From assembly GCF_964022235.1 (NCBI RefSeq), contig NZ_CAXHZL010000012.1, forward strand, positions 62,001 through 126,000: a DNA stretch of 64,000 nucleotides, written 5' to 3'. Under the pieces are notes generated by a model, which was not told where the DNA came from, ran no database searches, and saw only the letters and a list, made by a program, of their open reading frames with translations. The position numbers were made by a program, and so were the translations under genes. The DNA is from Limimaricola sp964022235 (lineage in GTDB: Bacteria; Pseudomonadota; Alphaproteobacteria; Rhodobacterales; Rhodobacteraceae). This document shows, piece by piece, positions 18,182 to 26,736 of the stretch (within the stretch, counting starts at the first letter, position 1; each line of letters starts with the position of its first letter).

Positions 18182-18417
18182 TCGAACAGGCTCAGCTGGT
18201 TCGTGGTCTGGTCTCGCTCAACCGCCAGCTCATCCCCGAGGTGGCGCCCGTAGCGCTCGCGAAGCTGGTGTCCGAAACCGCCGTCGCTGGATGCAATGAC
18301 AGAGTGCACGAGGATCGAGCGTACTTCTGCCTCCAGGCTGCGTCCGTTCGTTTGGGCTTGCGCGCGTAGGCGCTCGTGAACCTCGTCCGGCAGGTTTCTT
18401 ACCGTCATGTTCGCCAT
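18178..18417 (-). CDS. Ribbon-helix-helix antitoxin, FitA/VapB-like
   Basis: 79 residues from ATG 18417, preceded by GGAGGGATC. The N-terminus MANMTVRNLPDEVHERLRAQA is a FitA-type ribbon-helix-helix DNA-binding domain; the C-terminal tail (from about residue 45) should wrap the PIN toxin. The pair probably represses its own promoter upstream of 18417. The longer frame to 18474 lacks a ribosome site. Confidence 0.9.
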   Translation of the reverse strand: MANMTVRNLPDEVHERLRAQAQTNGRSLEAEVRSILVHSVIASSDGGFGHQLRERYGRHLGDELAVERDQTTNQLSLFD

Positions 18418-18866
18418 GATCCCTCCGACATGATGGCAGATGTCTCGTAGTGATGGCCTTGCGACGAGCCACATTCAAGCGAGGGTATGCGACCGCAGCC
18501 CGAGGATAGCGCGGCAGTCTGAGTGAGAAGTCGTATTGCCGCATCCGAGATCGCGCGAGGGTTCATGCCTGATGCTCTCCGCCCGCGATCGTGGCCCAAT
18601 CGGGGCGCGCTGGCCGACGCCACCGCAGAGCCCGAGCCCCGCGGTATCAATAGCCATCTTTCGGGGAACGGCGGGGAGATGGGCTCGTGCCAAGCATAGG
18701 GGATCTTTGAACTGCGCGCCGATTCTGGCCTGCGATCTGTGGGGCATCCGCCCTGCTGTGACATGACGTCACGGGCCGGACCAAGTGGGCCACCTTGTGA
18801 TAAGAGGCCTCTCCTGACAGCTCCAACGGAGCTTGGTTAAACAAAGACAACAGCGGGAGGGCTCCC
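18418..18866. other. Intergenic region without recognisable gene
   Basis: About 450 bases. Contains the palindromic GTGACATGACGTCAC at about 18759-18773 and otherwise only unsupported short frames on the minus strand. Confidence 0.4.
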
Positions 18867-19121
18867 ATGTCGATTGATCCGGCGTACAGTCACTGGACTG
18901 CCGTTTTCACACCTGCCGGCGAGGTAGAACCCACGGCCACAACGGTAGATTTCAACGAGCTGGGCGGTGGCGACCCTGTGGATGCGCGGGAAGCGATGGC
19001 GCATTTCAGGTCAGCCCTCGGTGGTGGTGCCGACGTGCTCGATGTCTATCCGTTTCCCGATCCCGATGAGGCGCTTGAGACCTACCGGGCAAAAAACATG
19101 CTTCAAGTGGCCGGCATGTAA
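18867..19121 (+). CDS. Small hypothetical acidic protein
   Basis: 84 residues from an ATG preceded by GCGGGAGGGCTCCC. Acidic, with GC3-rich codons, ending in a helical region (DPDEALETYRAKNMLQV). No family recognised, no signal peptide. Stands alone, convergent with the RecD2-like gene. Confidence 0.55.
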   Translation: MSIDPAYSHWTAVFTPAGEVEPTATTVDFNELGGGDPVDAREAMAHFRSALGGGADVLDVYPFPDPDEALETYRAKNMLQVAGM

Positions 19122-19272
19122 ATGCATGGGACCGACTTGGTCGGCATAGGCGGTCGTGGCGCAGCCTTGCTCAGATACGTGGAGACAGTAGGGGGTCGAA
19201 GATGCATGGGATCCGCTGATAGCTGTATGACCAACACGCTTTTCAGACATGGCCATCAGTTTTGAATCCGCC

Positions 19273-21495
19273 TCAGGGGGCGACTTGAGCTCTGCCCCCG
19301 GCTGCACCACTCAGCCACTCGTCGAGCTTTGACCACCGCCGGCGACCGGACGTGTTCTTCACTGCCATCGCCACGGCCTTCGGCTGCCCGACGAGGACCA
19401 CGAGCTTCTTTCCACGGGTCACGCCCGTGTAGAGCAGGTTTCGCTGCAGCATGGCGTAGTGCTGGGTCAGGACCGGGATGACCACCGCCGGGTACTCCGA
19501 TCCTTGGCTCTTGTGGATCGTGGCGGCGTAGGCAGGCACGAGCGTGTCGAGCTCTCCGAAGCCGTAGGCGACGGAGCGGTCATCGAAGTCTGCCACGAGT
19601 TCTCCGTCATCGAGATCGACGCTGCTGACATAGCCGATGTCGCCGTTATAGACGTCCTTGTCGTAGTCATTCTCGATCTGCATGACCTTGTCCCCCGGTG
19701 CGAAGGTCCAGCCGAAGCGCTCGACCTTGCTGCCGCCGGCGGGATTGAGGGCGGCCTGCAGTTCAATGTTCAGCGAGCGCGCACCCACGCCTCCACGGTT
19801 CATCGGACACAGGACCTGCACATCGCGAATGGGATTGAGGCCGAAACGCTGCGGGATCCTCGAGCGGACAAGCTCCACGACCCGGGCGACCGCTTGCTCT
19901 GGGTCGGACGCTGGCACGAAGTAGAAGTCGGTTTCTCCTTCGGGCTTTGCGAGATCGGGGATACGCCCACGGTTGATCTGGTGTGCGCTGGTGATGATGC
20001 GGCTTTCGGCCGCCTGACGGAACACTTCCGTCAGCCGAACCACTGGAACGGCCTCCGAGCCGATGATGTCGGCCAGTACCTGCCCGGGGCCCACCGATGG
20101 CAGTTGGTCGATGTCGCCGACGATCAACAATGCCGCGTGATCGGGGATGGCGTTGAGCAAGGATTGCATCAGCAGGACATCGACCATCGAGCTCTCGTCC
20201 ACGATCAGAAGCTCGCATTCGAGCGGGTTCTCGCGGTCTCGTTTGAAGCCGAAGGCTTGGGGGTCAAACTCAAGAAGGCGGTGGATCGTTTTTGCCTCCA
20301 TTCCGGTCGCTTCTGTCATGCGCTTGGCGGCGCGGCCGGTCGGAGCACAAAGCAAAAGCTCGACCGACTTTGCTTGCAGGATGCGCAGGATCGAATTCAC
20401 GATCGTTGTCTTGCCCACACCCGGACCACCCGTGATGACCAGCACCTTGGAACGCAGAGCCAACCGGATGGCCTCTGCCTGGCTATCCGCCAGAGACAGC
20501 CCGGTCCGACTCTCGATCCAGGGCAGGGCCTTTTCAGCGTCGATCTCGGGCCACGGGACCTCGCCCGCAGCAATCCGTTGGATCCGCTCTGCAATAGCCT
20601 TCTCCGCGTGATAGAGGCCGCTGAGGAAGACGCAGGGTTTGCCTGCGACGCTGTCGGCAATGATTGTGCCGTCTGCCAGCTCGAGTTCCATTGCCGTCCC
20701 CACGAGGTCTGCGGAGACATCAAGCAGCTTCACGGCCAAAGCAGTCAATTCCACCACGGGCAGCCCGCAATGCCCGTTTCCCATCGCTTCACTGAGCGCG
20801 TAGGAGATCCCGGCACGCACGCGGATCATGGCAGTCTTCTCGATGCCCAGCTTCTCTGCGATCAGGTCCGCCGTACGGAAACCGATACCGCGGATGTCCC
20901 GCGCGAGGCGGTAAGGGTTCTCGCTCATCACCTGCACGGCGTCGGTGCCATAGGTCTTGAAGATGCGAACCGCACGGGCCGTCCCGACCCCGTGCTGATG
21001 AAGGAAGACCATGATCTCACGGATCACCTTCTGGTCAGCCCAGGCGGAAGTGATCTTGTCGGCGCGCTTCGGGCCGATCCCTGCGACTTCGCGCAGCCGC
21101 TCCGGCGCGGCTTCGATGATATCGAACACGTCCTTGCCGAAATGCTTGACCATGCGTTTGGCGTAGACCGGCCCGATCCCGCGAACCATTCCGGAGCCGA
21201 GGTACTTCTCTATGCCTTCCAGGGACGACGGTGCCGACGTTTTCAGGAACCGCGCGCGAAACTGCAGGCCATGCGTCCGATCGTTGACCCATTCGCCGGA
21301 GGCCGTCACCCACTCACCGGCCGAGATCGTGGCGGCGTGCCCGATGGTGGTGACCAGGTCGCGGTGTCCTCGCGCCTTCAGCCGCAACACGCAAAAGCCG
21401 CTCTCGGCGCTGTGAAATGTCACTCGCTCGACCAGACCGGCGAGCACTTCGCTGGTGGCCGGATCCTCCCTCTCCGAGTCTCGGGTGCGCTTCAT
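19273..21495 (-). CDS. recD2: RecD2-like ATP-dependent DNA helicase
   Basis: 740 residues from ATG 21495; a TTG at 21522 is an alternative. Domain order is an N-terminal OB-like region (EVLAGLVERVTFHSAESGFCVLRL), tandem helix-hairpin-helix motifs (GSGMVRGIGPVYAKRMV, LREVAGIGPKRADKI), then an SF1B helicase core with Walker A GGPGVGKTT, Walker B LLIVDESSMVD, GDIDQLPSVGPG and the C-terminal YAATIHKSQGSEYP, LLYTGVTRGK. RecD2 helicases act outside RecBCD, in recombination and replication repair. The C-terminus has a basic tail. It stands next to an IS graveyard, so the gene may belong to an accessory region. Confidence 0.93.
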   Translation of the reverse strand: MKRTRDSEREDPATSEVLAGLVERVTFHSAESGFCVLRLKARGHRDLVTTIGHAATISAGEWVTASGEWVNDRTHGLQFRARFLKTSAPSSLEGIEKYLGSGMVRGIGPVYAKRMVKHFGKDVFDIIEAAPERLREVAGIGPKRADKITSAWADQKVIREIMVFLHQHGVGTARAVRIFKTYGTDAVQVMSENPYRLARDIRGIGFRTADLIAEKLGIEKTAMIRVRAGISYALSEAMGNGHCGLPVVELTALAVKLLDVSADLVGTAMELELADGTIIADSVAGKPCVFLSGLYHAEKAIAERIQRIAAGEVPWPEIDAEKALPWIESRTGLSLADSQAEAIRLALRSKVLVITGGPGVGKTTIVNSILRILQAKSVELLLCAPTGRAAKRMTEATGMEAKTIHRLLEFDPQAFGFKRDRENPLECELLIVDESSMVDVLLMQSLLNAIPDHAALLIVGDIDQLPSVGPGQVLADIIGSEAVPVVRLTEVFRQAAESRIITSAHQINRGRIPDLAKPEGETDFYFVPASDPEQAVARVVELVRSRIPQRFGLNPIRDVQVLCPMNRGGVGARSLNIELQAALNPAGGSKVERFGWTFAPGDKVMQIENDYDKDVYNGDIGYVSSVDLDDGELVADFDDRSVAYGFGELDTLVPAYAATIHKSQGSEYPAVVIPVLTQHYAMLQRNLLYTGVTRGKKLVVLVGQPKAVAMAVKNTSGRRRWSKLDEWLSGAAGGRAQVAP

Positions 21496-21528
21496 GCTAA
21501 AGACCAGCCTCTGCGCGGCCAAAAAGCT

Positions 21529-21714
21529 TCAACATGGTCGGTGACGGCATTCTCCCGCATTCCGCCACGACATCGCGCCAGTTTCGGCTTCTGAGCAAAG
21601 CCAGCGCTCCCCTTTGCTCTCATCTATCCCGATCCTAGCGTACCAGCCTGTGCCGGAAAGGTAACAGATCTTCCCGCCGTCCAAGTTGACAATCCCCTTC
21701 GCGAGACAGCCGCC
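21529..21714 (-). pseudogene. C-terminal fragment of a nuclease-associated 'sunset'-type domain protein
   Basis: The minus-strand frame reads GGKICYLSGTGWYARI and ESKGERWLCSEAE before a stop at 21529. This is close to the wording GEKIYHLPG...RTRID..GERWFCSEAEA found at the C-terminus of secreted thermonuclease-like or excalibur/sunset domain proteins of alphaproteobacteria. No N-terminal part is present: the frame runs into the IS3 remnant on the other strand. Taken as a gene truncated by IS insertion. Confidence 0.5.
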
Positions 21715-21734
21715 CGCGTAGCTCTGCCGTGCGT

Positions 21735-21975
21735 CGACCCCCTCAGGCGCTCGCCGTTTTTCCACTCCGACAGGAGCTCGCAGTGGCGCAGCCTCGAAGC
21801 GGTGGAGTACGCGACCCTCAAGTGGGTGGACTGGTTCAACAACCGCCACCTGCTCGAGCCCATAGGCAGCATCCCTCCAGCGGAAGCGGAGGCGAACTAC
21901 TACGCGGCTCTGGAAACATCGAGTATGGCCGCGTAGCTAAAACCAATCAGCCTCCGGAAAACCCGGCGCGGTTCA
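21735..21975 (+). mobile_element. IS3-family remnant: transposase C-terminus and right end
   Basis: The plus-strand frame from about 21757 reads FFHSDRSSQW then VEYATLKWVDWFNNRHLLEPIG and IPPAEAEANYYA, ending at TAG 21934-21936. This is the last part of an IS3-family OrfB integrase, with a deletion between HSDR and the C-terminal block. The following CCTCCGGAAAACCCGG...GGTTCA (21950-21975) resembles the right inverted repeat of IS3 elements. The left end is missing. It abuts the IS21 istA fragment exactly. Confidence 0.7.
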
Positions 21976-22887
21976 GTGGTGCCCGACAACCTGAAGTCGG
22001 CGGTGTTCAAGGCGGACCGCTTTGATCCGGGCCTGAACCTTACCTATGCCGAGATGGCCAGTCATTACGGCACCGCCATCTTGCCGGCGCGCCCTTACAA
22101 GCCGTGCGACAAGTCCAAGGTGGAGGTGGCCGTGCAGGTCGCGCAGCGCTGGGTTCTGGCACGGCTGCGCAACCGGCGCTTCTTCTCCCTGGCCGATCTG
22201 AACGCTGCGATCCGCCGGCTGGTGGACGAGTTGAACATGCGCGTCATGCGCGGCTATGGCGCCAGCCGTGCCGATCTCTTCGCCACCATCGATCGGCCGA
22301 ATTTACAGTGCCTGCCGCCGGAGCCCTATATGTTCGCCCGCTGGAAACGGGCCCGTGTCGCGCCCGACTATCATGTCGAAGTCGACAGCTCTTGGTATTC
22401 GGTGCCGTTCGGCCTGATCCGACAGGAGGTCGATGTCCGCGTCTGCGGTGCCGTCGTGGAGATCTTCCATAGGGGGCAACGGGTTGCCAGCCATCCCCGC
22501 TGTCCCAGTCGGCGCAGCCATGTGACAGTGCCAGAGCACATGCCATCGGCCCATCGTCACTATGCAGAGTGGACACCGGCTCGCGTGCTGGCACAGGCCG
22601 CGAAGCTCGGCCCGTCGGTGGCGGCATTCTGCGAGGCCGTGATGTCCGACCGCCCCCACCCTGAGCAGGGCTTTCGGAGCTGCCTCGGCGTTCTCGCGCT
22701 GGCCAAGAGCTACGAGCCTGCCCGTCTCGATGCCGCCTGTCGGCGCGGATTGTCGATCCGGGCCCGCTCCGTCGTCTCGATCAGATCGATCCTGAAGAAC
22801 GGGCTCGACCGCGCCTTCCTCGAGGACGAACCCGAGCCGTTTCCCCTCCACCACCCCAACATTCGCGGGCGGGGCTATTACCATTGA
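21976..22887 (+). pseudogene. istA: IS21-family transposase IstA, N-terminally truncated
   Basis: 303 codons, beginning at VVPDNLKSAVFKADRFDP and ending at TGA 22885-22887. IstA is normally about 500 residues: the helix-turn-helix and the first two catalytic acidic residues are missing, while the last acidic residue (KVEVAVQVAQRW) and the C-terminal domain (YHVEVDSSWYSVPFGLI) remain. The break coincides with the IS3 right end, so IS3 insertion or deletion removed the 5' part. It cannot be an active transposase. Confidence 0.88.
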
Positions 22888-22901
22888 AAGGAGATCCCAT
22901 C

Positions 22902-23618
22902 TTGCTGATCCACCCCACCTCCGAGCGCCTGATCGCCCTCGGCTTCACGGGCATGGCGAAGGCGCTGGACGAGCAGCGTCAGATCCCGGCCACCTTCGAC
23001 AGTCTCGGCTTTGAAGAGCGCTTGGGTCTTCTGGTCGACCGGGAAGCTGCCGAACGCGATGCCAAGCGTCTGACCGCCCGGCTCAAGTTCGCAGCGCTCC
23101 GCCAGGCTGCCTGCGTGGAAGACCTCGATCTGCGCACCCCGCGCGGCATCGACCGCACCATGATGGCTCATCTGGTCGACGGCGGGTGGATAGGCCGCCA
23201 CGAGAACCTGCTCATCACCGGCCCGACCGGGTTGGGAAAAAGTTGGATCGCCTGCGCCTTGGGGCAGAAGGCCTGCCGTGACAGCCGCGCTGTCGTCTAC
23301 CACCGGGTAGCGCGTCTCTTCGAGGCGCTTGCCATCGCCCGGGGCGACGGCCGGCACGCCCGCATGCTCAAAGCGCTGGCGAGGACCGACCTGCTCATCC
23401 TCGATGATTGGGGCCTTGCCGTTCTGAGCTCATCCGAGCGACGCGACTTGCTTGAGATCCTCGAGGACCGACATGGCCGAGGCTCTACCATCGTCACCAG
23501 TCAGCTCCCGGTCGAGCATTGGCACGAGGCCATCGGGGACCCGACCTTGGCCGACGCCATCCTGGACCGGCTCGTCCACAACGCCCATCGGTTGCCCCTC
23601 GTTGGGGAAAGCATGTGA
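22902..23618 (+). CDS. istB: IS21-family helper ATPase IstB
   Basis: 238 residues from a TTG at 22902 preceded by AAAGGAGAT. Contains Walker A GPTGLGKSW, Walker B LLILDDWGL and sensor TIVTSQLPVEHWH typical of the DnaA/DnaC-like AAA+ IstB, which activates IstA. The frame ends at TGA after GESM; the codons that follow (AAG CGC GCG GCC AGG) read like the usual basic IstB tail, so the TGA may be a CGA-to-TGA change removing about 17 residues. The partner IstA is truncated, so this copy is stranded. Confidence 0.88.
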   Translation: MLIHPTSERLIALGFTGMAKALDEQRQIPATFDSLGFEERLGLLVDREAAERDAKRLTARLKFAALRQAACVEDLDLRTPRGIDRTMMAHLVDGGWIGRHENLLITGPTGLGKSWIACALGQKACRDSRAVVYHRVARLFEALAIARGDGRHARMLKALARTDLLILDDWGLAVLSSSERRDLLEILEDRHGRGSTIVTSQLPVEHWHEAIGDPTLADAILDRLVHNAHRLPLVGESM

Positions 23619-23726
23619 AAGCGCGCGGCCAGGCTCAAACCGCTTGACCCAACCCTTCATGCCTGACTCCATGCAACCGTCGGCCAGACTGCCCGAGGCG
23701 TGGAATGGCTGCCCATCTTCCGTGGA

Positions 23727-23851
23727 ATACGCACGATGCGGTAAGCGTTGTGGACGATGCGGTCGAGGATGGCGTCCGCGAAGGTCGGCTCGCCAACCAC
23801 GTCATGCCAGGTGGAGACGGGCATCTGGCTCGTGATCATGGTGGAAATCAC
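23727..23851 (-). pseudogene. Second IstB fragment (different IS21 element)
   Basis: The minus-strand frame reads ISTMITSQMPVSTWHDVVG, EPTFADAILDRIVHNAYRI, the C-terminal sensor region of an IstB different in sequence from the one at 22902-23618. Both ends are lost: it stops abruptly near 23735 and begins at 23851 next to the deoR stop. The two IstB copies face each other, which marks a rearranged IS junction. Confidence 0.75.
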
Positions 23852-23854
23852 ATT

Positions 23855-24706
23855 TCAGGACGGCATATCCGGATTATCATCCTCCGCGCCATCCATCTGT
23901 GCGCTGTCGATGATTCTGAAGCAGGGCTTGTGCGGCGGAAACTTAGCGCGGTCCTCTTCAAGCAGACCTGCGTCTGTAATGATGAGGTCGATAGAGTTGA
24001 TAGGCACCGTGCGGTGCAGGGCGCAAGACATGAACCGGCTGCTGTCCGCGATGAGCACGACCTCTCCTGCGGCGGCGGCCATCGCCCGCTTCATGTGCCC
24101 CAGCTCCAAATTTGTTTCCGAAGTGCCATTTTCGTCGATTGCGGTGGCCGACGTGAAGAAGATATCGCAGTGGATATTCTTCAGGAAACCCAGCCCGGGT
24201 TCCCCCAATAAGCTGAAAGAGCCGACACGACATGCGCCTCCTGGCACGATCAGGATGATGTTGTCGCGGTAGGTCAGTTGCTTGGCCACGTAGAGATCGT
24301 TGGTGATCACGGTCAGTGGAAAGTCGATCTTTGCGATCTCGTCGGCCAGCCGATGACAAATGACGGCGCCGGTATCGATTAAGAGGGACTGGCCTGGCTC
24401 GATGAGCGTGAGCGCCTCGCGCACGATAGCCAGTTTTTCCTCGACCGCAGTTCGCCGCGACAAATCGGTGGACGGCTCGTAGCTCGAGCGCGATCGGATT
24501 GCCACTGCGCCTCCATGGGTGCGCCGCACGAGACCCTCGCCTGCCAGAACGTCTAGGTCGCGGCGAATGGTCGATACTGAAATGCCCAGCATCCGAGCAA
24601 GATCCTGACCGGAACCCGCTTGGTTATGCTTGAACCAGTCGATGAGATGTTGCCGACGTTCTGCCGGCAGCATCTCTTCATTCAATGTGTCCTCTGACTT
24701 GCGCAA
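23855..24706 (-). CDS. DeoR/GlpR-family transcriptional regulator
   Basis: 283 residues from a TTG at 24706 preceded by AGGAGGT; ATG 24673 is an alternative. The DeoR helix-turn-helix (DLARMLGISVSTIRRDLDVLAGEGLVRRTHGGA) is followed by the sugar-phosphate-sensing domain (IDTGAVICHRLADE, DIFFTSATAIDENG). Last gene of the dctP-dctQ-dctM-deoR operon, with likely control over this operon and the divergent hyuA operon. The last residues lie at an IS junction and may be altered. Confidence 0.92.
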   Translation of the reverse strand: MRKSEDTLNEEMLPAERRQHLIDWFKHNQAGSGQDLARMLGISVSTIRRDLDVLAGEGLVRRTHGGAVAIRSRSSYEPSTDLSRRTAVEEKLAIVREALTLIEPGQSLLIDTGAVICHRLADEIAKIDFPLTVITNDLYVAKQLTYRDNIILIVPGGACRVGSFSLLGEPGLGFLKNIHCDIFFTSATAIDENGTSETNLELGHMKRAMAAAAGEVVLIADSSRFMSCALHRTVPINSIDLIITDAGLLEEDRAKFPPHKPCFRIIDSAQMDGAEDDNPDMPS

Positions 24707-24764
24707 GGGGACCTCCTAATCTGGCATTTGGCCGGTTTGACGTGACTATCGGTATCTAAGTGCG

Positions 24765-26069
24765 TCAAAGCAGGCTAGGTAACCACAGCACGATCTGCGG
24801 GAAAACGGCGAGAATGACCGTTCCGAGACACAGCAGCAGGAAGAAGGGCATCGTTGCGCGCACGGTTTCGCCAAGCGATCGCTGCGTGAGGCCCTGCAGC
24901 ACAAAGAGATTAAGTCCCACCGGGGGTGTCAGGGCACTCATCTCGATCATGATGACGAGGTAGATACCAAACCACAGCGGGTCGAAACCGGCCTGCACGA
25001 TGAGTGGAACCGCGATCGGCACCGTCATCACAGTCATCGAGGTGCCATCGAGGAACATGCCCAGCACGATGTAGAGGCCGGCGAGGATCAGCAGGACGCC
25101 ATGTGGCGACAGGTCGAGCGACGAGATGGCTTCCGTGATCTGATTGGGCAACTGCAGGAAAGCGATTGCTGCCGACAGGAAAGAGGATGCGGCAATCAGC
25201 ATGAGGATCATGGCCGAGACGCGGATGGTCGCTGCCAGGCTGTCACGCATGAGTTTGAGCGTGAACTGACCGGTGACGATGGTGATCGCGATGGCCCCGA
25301 ACACACCGACCGCGGCGGCCTCGGACGGCGTGGCGATGCCCGAGTAGATCGAACCGAGCACGACAAACATGAGCAGCATGATCGGCAGCAGTTCGACAAA
25401 GCCGCGTGCAATGGCGCGGGCGTCCACCGTACCTTCGTGGCGCGGGGCACGTTCGGGGTGCAGCAGGGAGACAAGCGCTATATAGCCTGCATAGAGTCCT
25501 GCCATCATCAGGCCGGGAAGCAATCCGCCTGCAAAGAGCTTGGCAATAGAGACTTCGGCCAGGACCCCGTAGACGATCATGGCAATCGAGGGTGGGATCA
25601 GCAGCCCGAAGGAGCCGGCGCCGGCCAGTGATCCTGCGGCGAGGCGCAGGTCGTAGCCGCGCGCCTGCAGTTCGGGGATGGTGATCTTGCCCACCGTCGC
25701 CGTGGTGGCGGTGGACGAGCCGGAGATCGCGGCGAAGACCGTGCAGCCGAAGACGTTGGTGTGCAGCAGCCCGCCCGGGATGCGCGCCACCATGGGTGTG
25801 AGGCCGCGGAATAGCCGCTGCGAGATGTCGGTGCGGAAGATGATGTCCCCCATCCACATGAAGATTGGGATGGCGGCAAGCTCCCACGAGATGGCGGAGG
25901 AGGAGATCACCTTGGTGGCGATGGTCCCGATGCGGGCGGCGCTAAAGTCGAGGACAAAATACATTGCCGAGGCCCCGACCAGCATCAGACCGGAGAATAT
26001 CCACGCGCCCGAGCCGAGGAAGAGAACGAGCAGCAGAAGGACGACCGTGGCGGAAAACGTGATGGGCAT
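24765..26069 (-). CDS. dctM: TRAP transporter large permease (DctM family), second system
   Basis: 434 residues, about twelve membrane segments, with GCTVFAAISGSSTATTATVG and TPPVGLNLFVLQG, the DctM hallmarks. Starts 13 bases after dctQ. Low identity to the first DctM of the window, so the two TRAP systems are not recent duplicates. Ion-driven import of the substrate degraded by the divergent hyuAB operon is inferred. Confidence 0.93.
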   Translation of the reverse strand: MPITFSATVVLLLLVLFLGSGAWIFSGLMLVGASAMYFVLDFSAARIGTIATKVISSSAISWELAAIPIFMWMGDIIFRTDISQRLFRGLTPMVARIPGGLLHTNVFGCTVFAAISGSSTATTATVGKITIPELQARGYDLRLAAGSLAGAGSFGLLIPPSIAMIVYGVLAEVSIAKLFAGGLLPGLMMAGLYAGYIALVSLLHPERAPRHEGTVDARAIARGFVELLPIMLLMFVVLGSIYSGIATPSEAAAVGVFGAIAITIVTGQFTLKLMRDSLAATIRVSAMILMLIAASSFLSAAIAFLQLPNQITEAISSLDLSPHGVLLILAGLYIVLGMFLDGTSMTVMTVPIAVPLIVQAGFDPLWFGIYLVIMIEMSALTPPVGLNLFVLQGLTQRSLGETVRATMPFFLLLCLGTVILAVFPQIVLWLPSLL

Positions 26070-26082
26070 GGAAATCTTCCGA

Positions 26083-26679
26083 TCAGAGGGTCAGGGCGCG
26101 TTCTTCGGCGTGACCGACCACGACGAGCCGGAGCGCCCGTACGAGCATTTGCAGGAGCAGCAGGGCGAGACCCAGGAAAAAGAAGCTCTCGGGGATCCAG
26201 AGCGGGATCGGAATCAGGTGTTCGCTGACCGAGCCGCGCTCGAAAAGCTTCGCCACTGTCTTCCACTGGTGCATGGCGAGAAAACCCATGATGGCGGCGG
26301 AGGAGCCGAGGGCGAAGGCTTCGACGATCCAGCGCACCGGACCGGAGAGTGTGTCGGTGAGGGCTGTTACACGGATCATTGCACCTTCCTCTAGCGCCCA
26401 GGGCGCAGCGAGGAAGGTGATCGCGGCAACGCCGAAGCCCACCAGAACATCGGCCATATAGGTCGAGGTTGAGAACATTCGCATGCAGATCTCGAGCAGG
26501 ATGAGCAGGGTCATCGCGACCAGAAGGATCGCCGAGATGACAGCTGCGGTCCGGTTGAGGATCGTCGACAGCCGCGCGATGGAGGCAAGCCAAACCGGAT
26601 CGTCGTTGCGGTCGGGGTGGTGGTGCTCTTCAATCTCGGGGAGTTCAGCCTTCGCTACGGGACTCACTGCACGCTCCAT
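26083..26679 (-). CDS. dctQ: TRAP transporter small permease (DctQ family), second system
   Basis: 198 residues with four membrane segments after a 40-residue hydrophilic, histidine-containing N-terminus (EEHHHPDRND). The C-terminal half ends in a charged tail. It lies 57 bases after dctP and 13 before dctM. The family is recognised by topology and operon position more than by strict motif. Confidence 0.88.
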   Translation of the reverse strand: MERAVSPVAKAELPEIEEHHHPDRNDDPVWLASIARLSTILNRTAAVISAILLVAMTLLILLEICMRMFSTSTYMADVLVGFGVAAITFLAAPWALEEGAMIRVTALTDTLSGPVRWIVEAFALGSSAAIMGFLAMHQWKTVAKLFERGSVSEHLIPIPLWIPESFFFLGLALLLLQMLVRALRLVVVGHAEERALTL

Positions 26680-26736
26680 GGTTTGTCATTACTGGGGCTC
26701 CGCGCCCCGCTGGGCCGGGTGCGGAGGAGAGGAGGA

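Noticed and set aside
19459..21594. 711-codon open frame on the plus strand
   Set aside because: Antisense to the RecD2-like helicase, which has every helicase motif.
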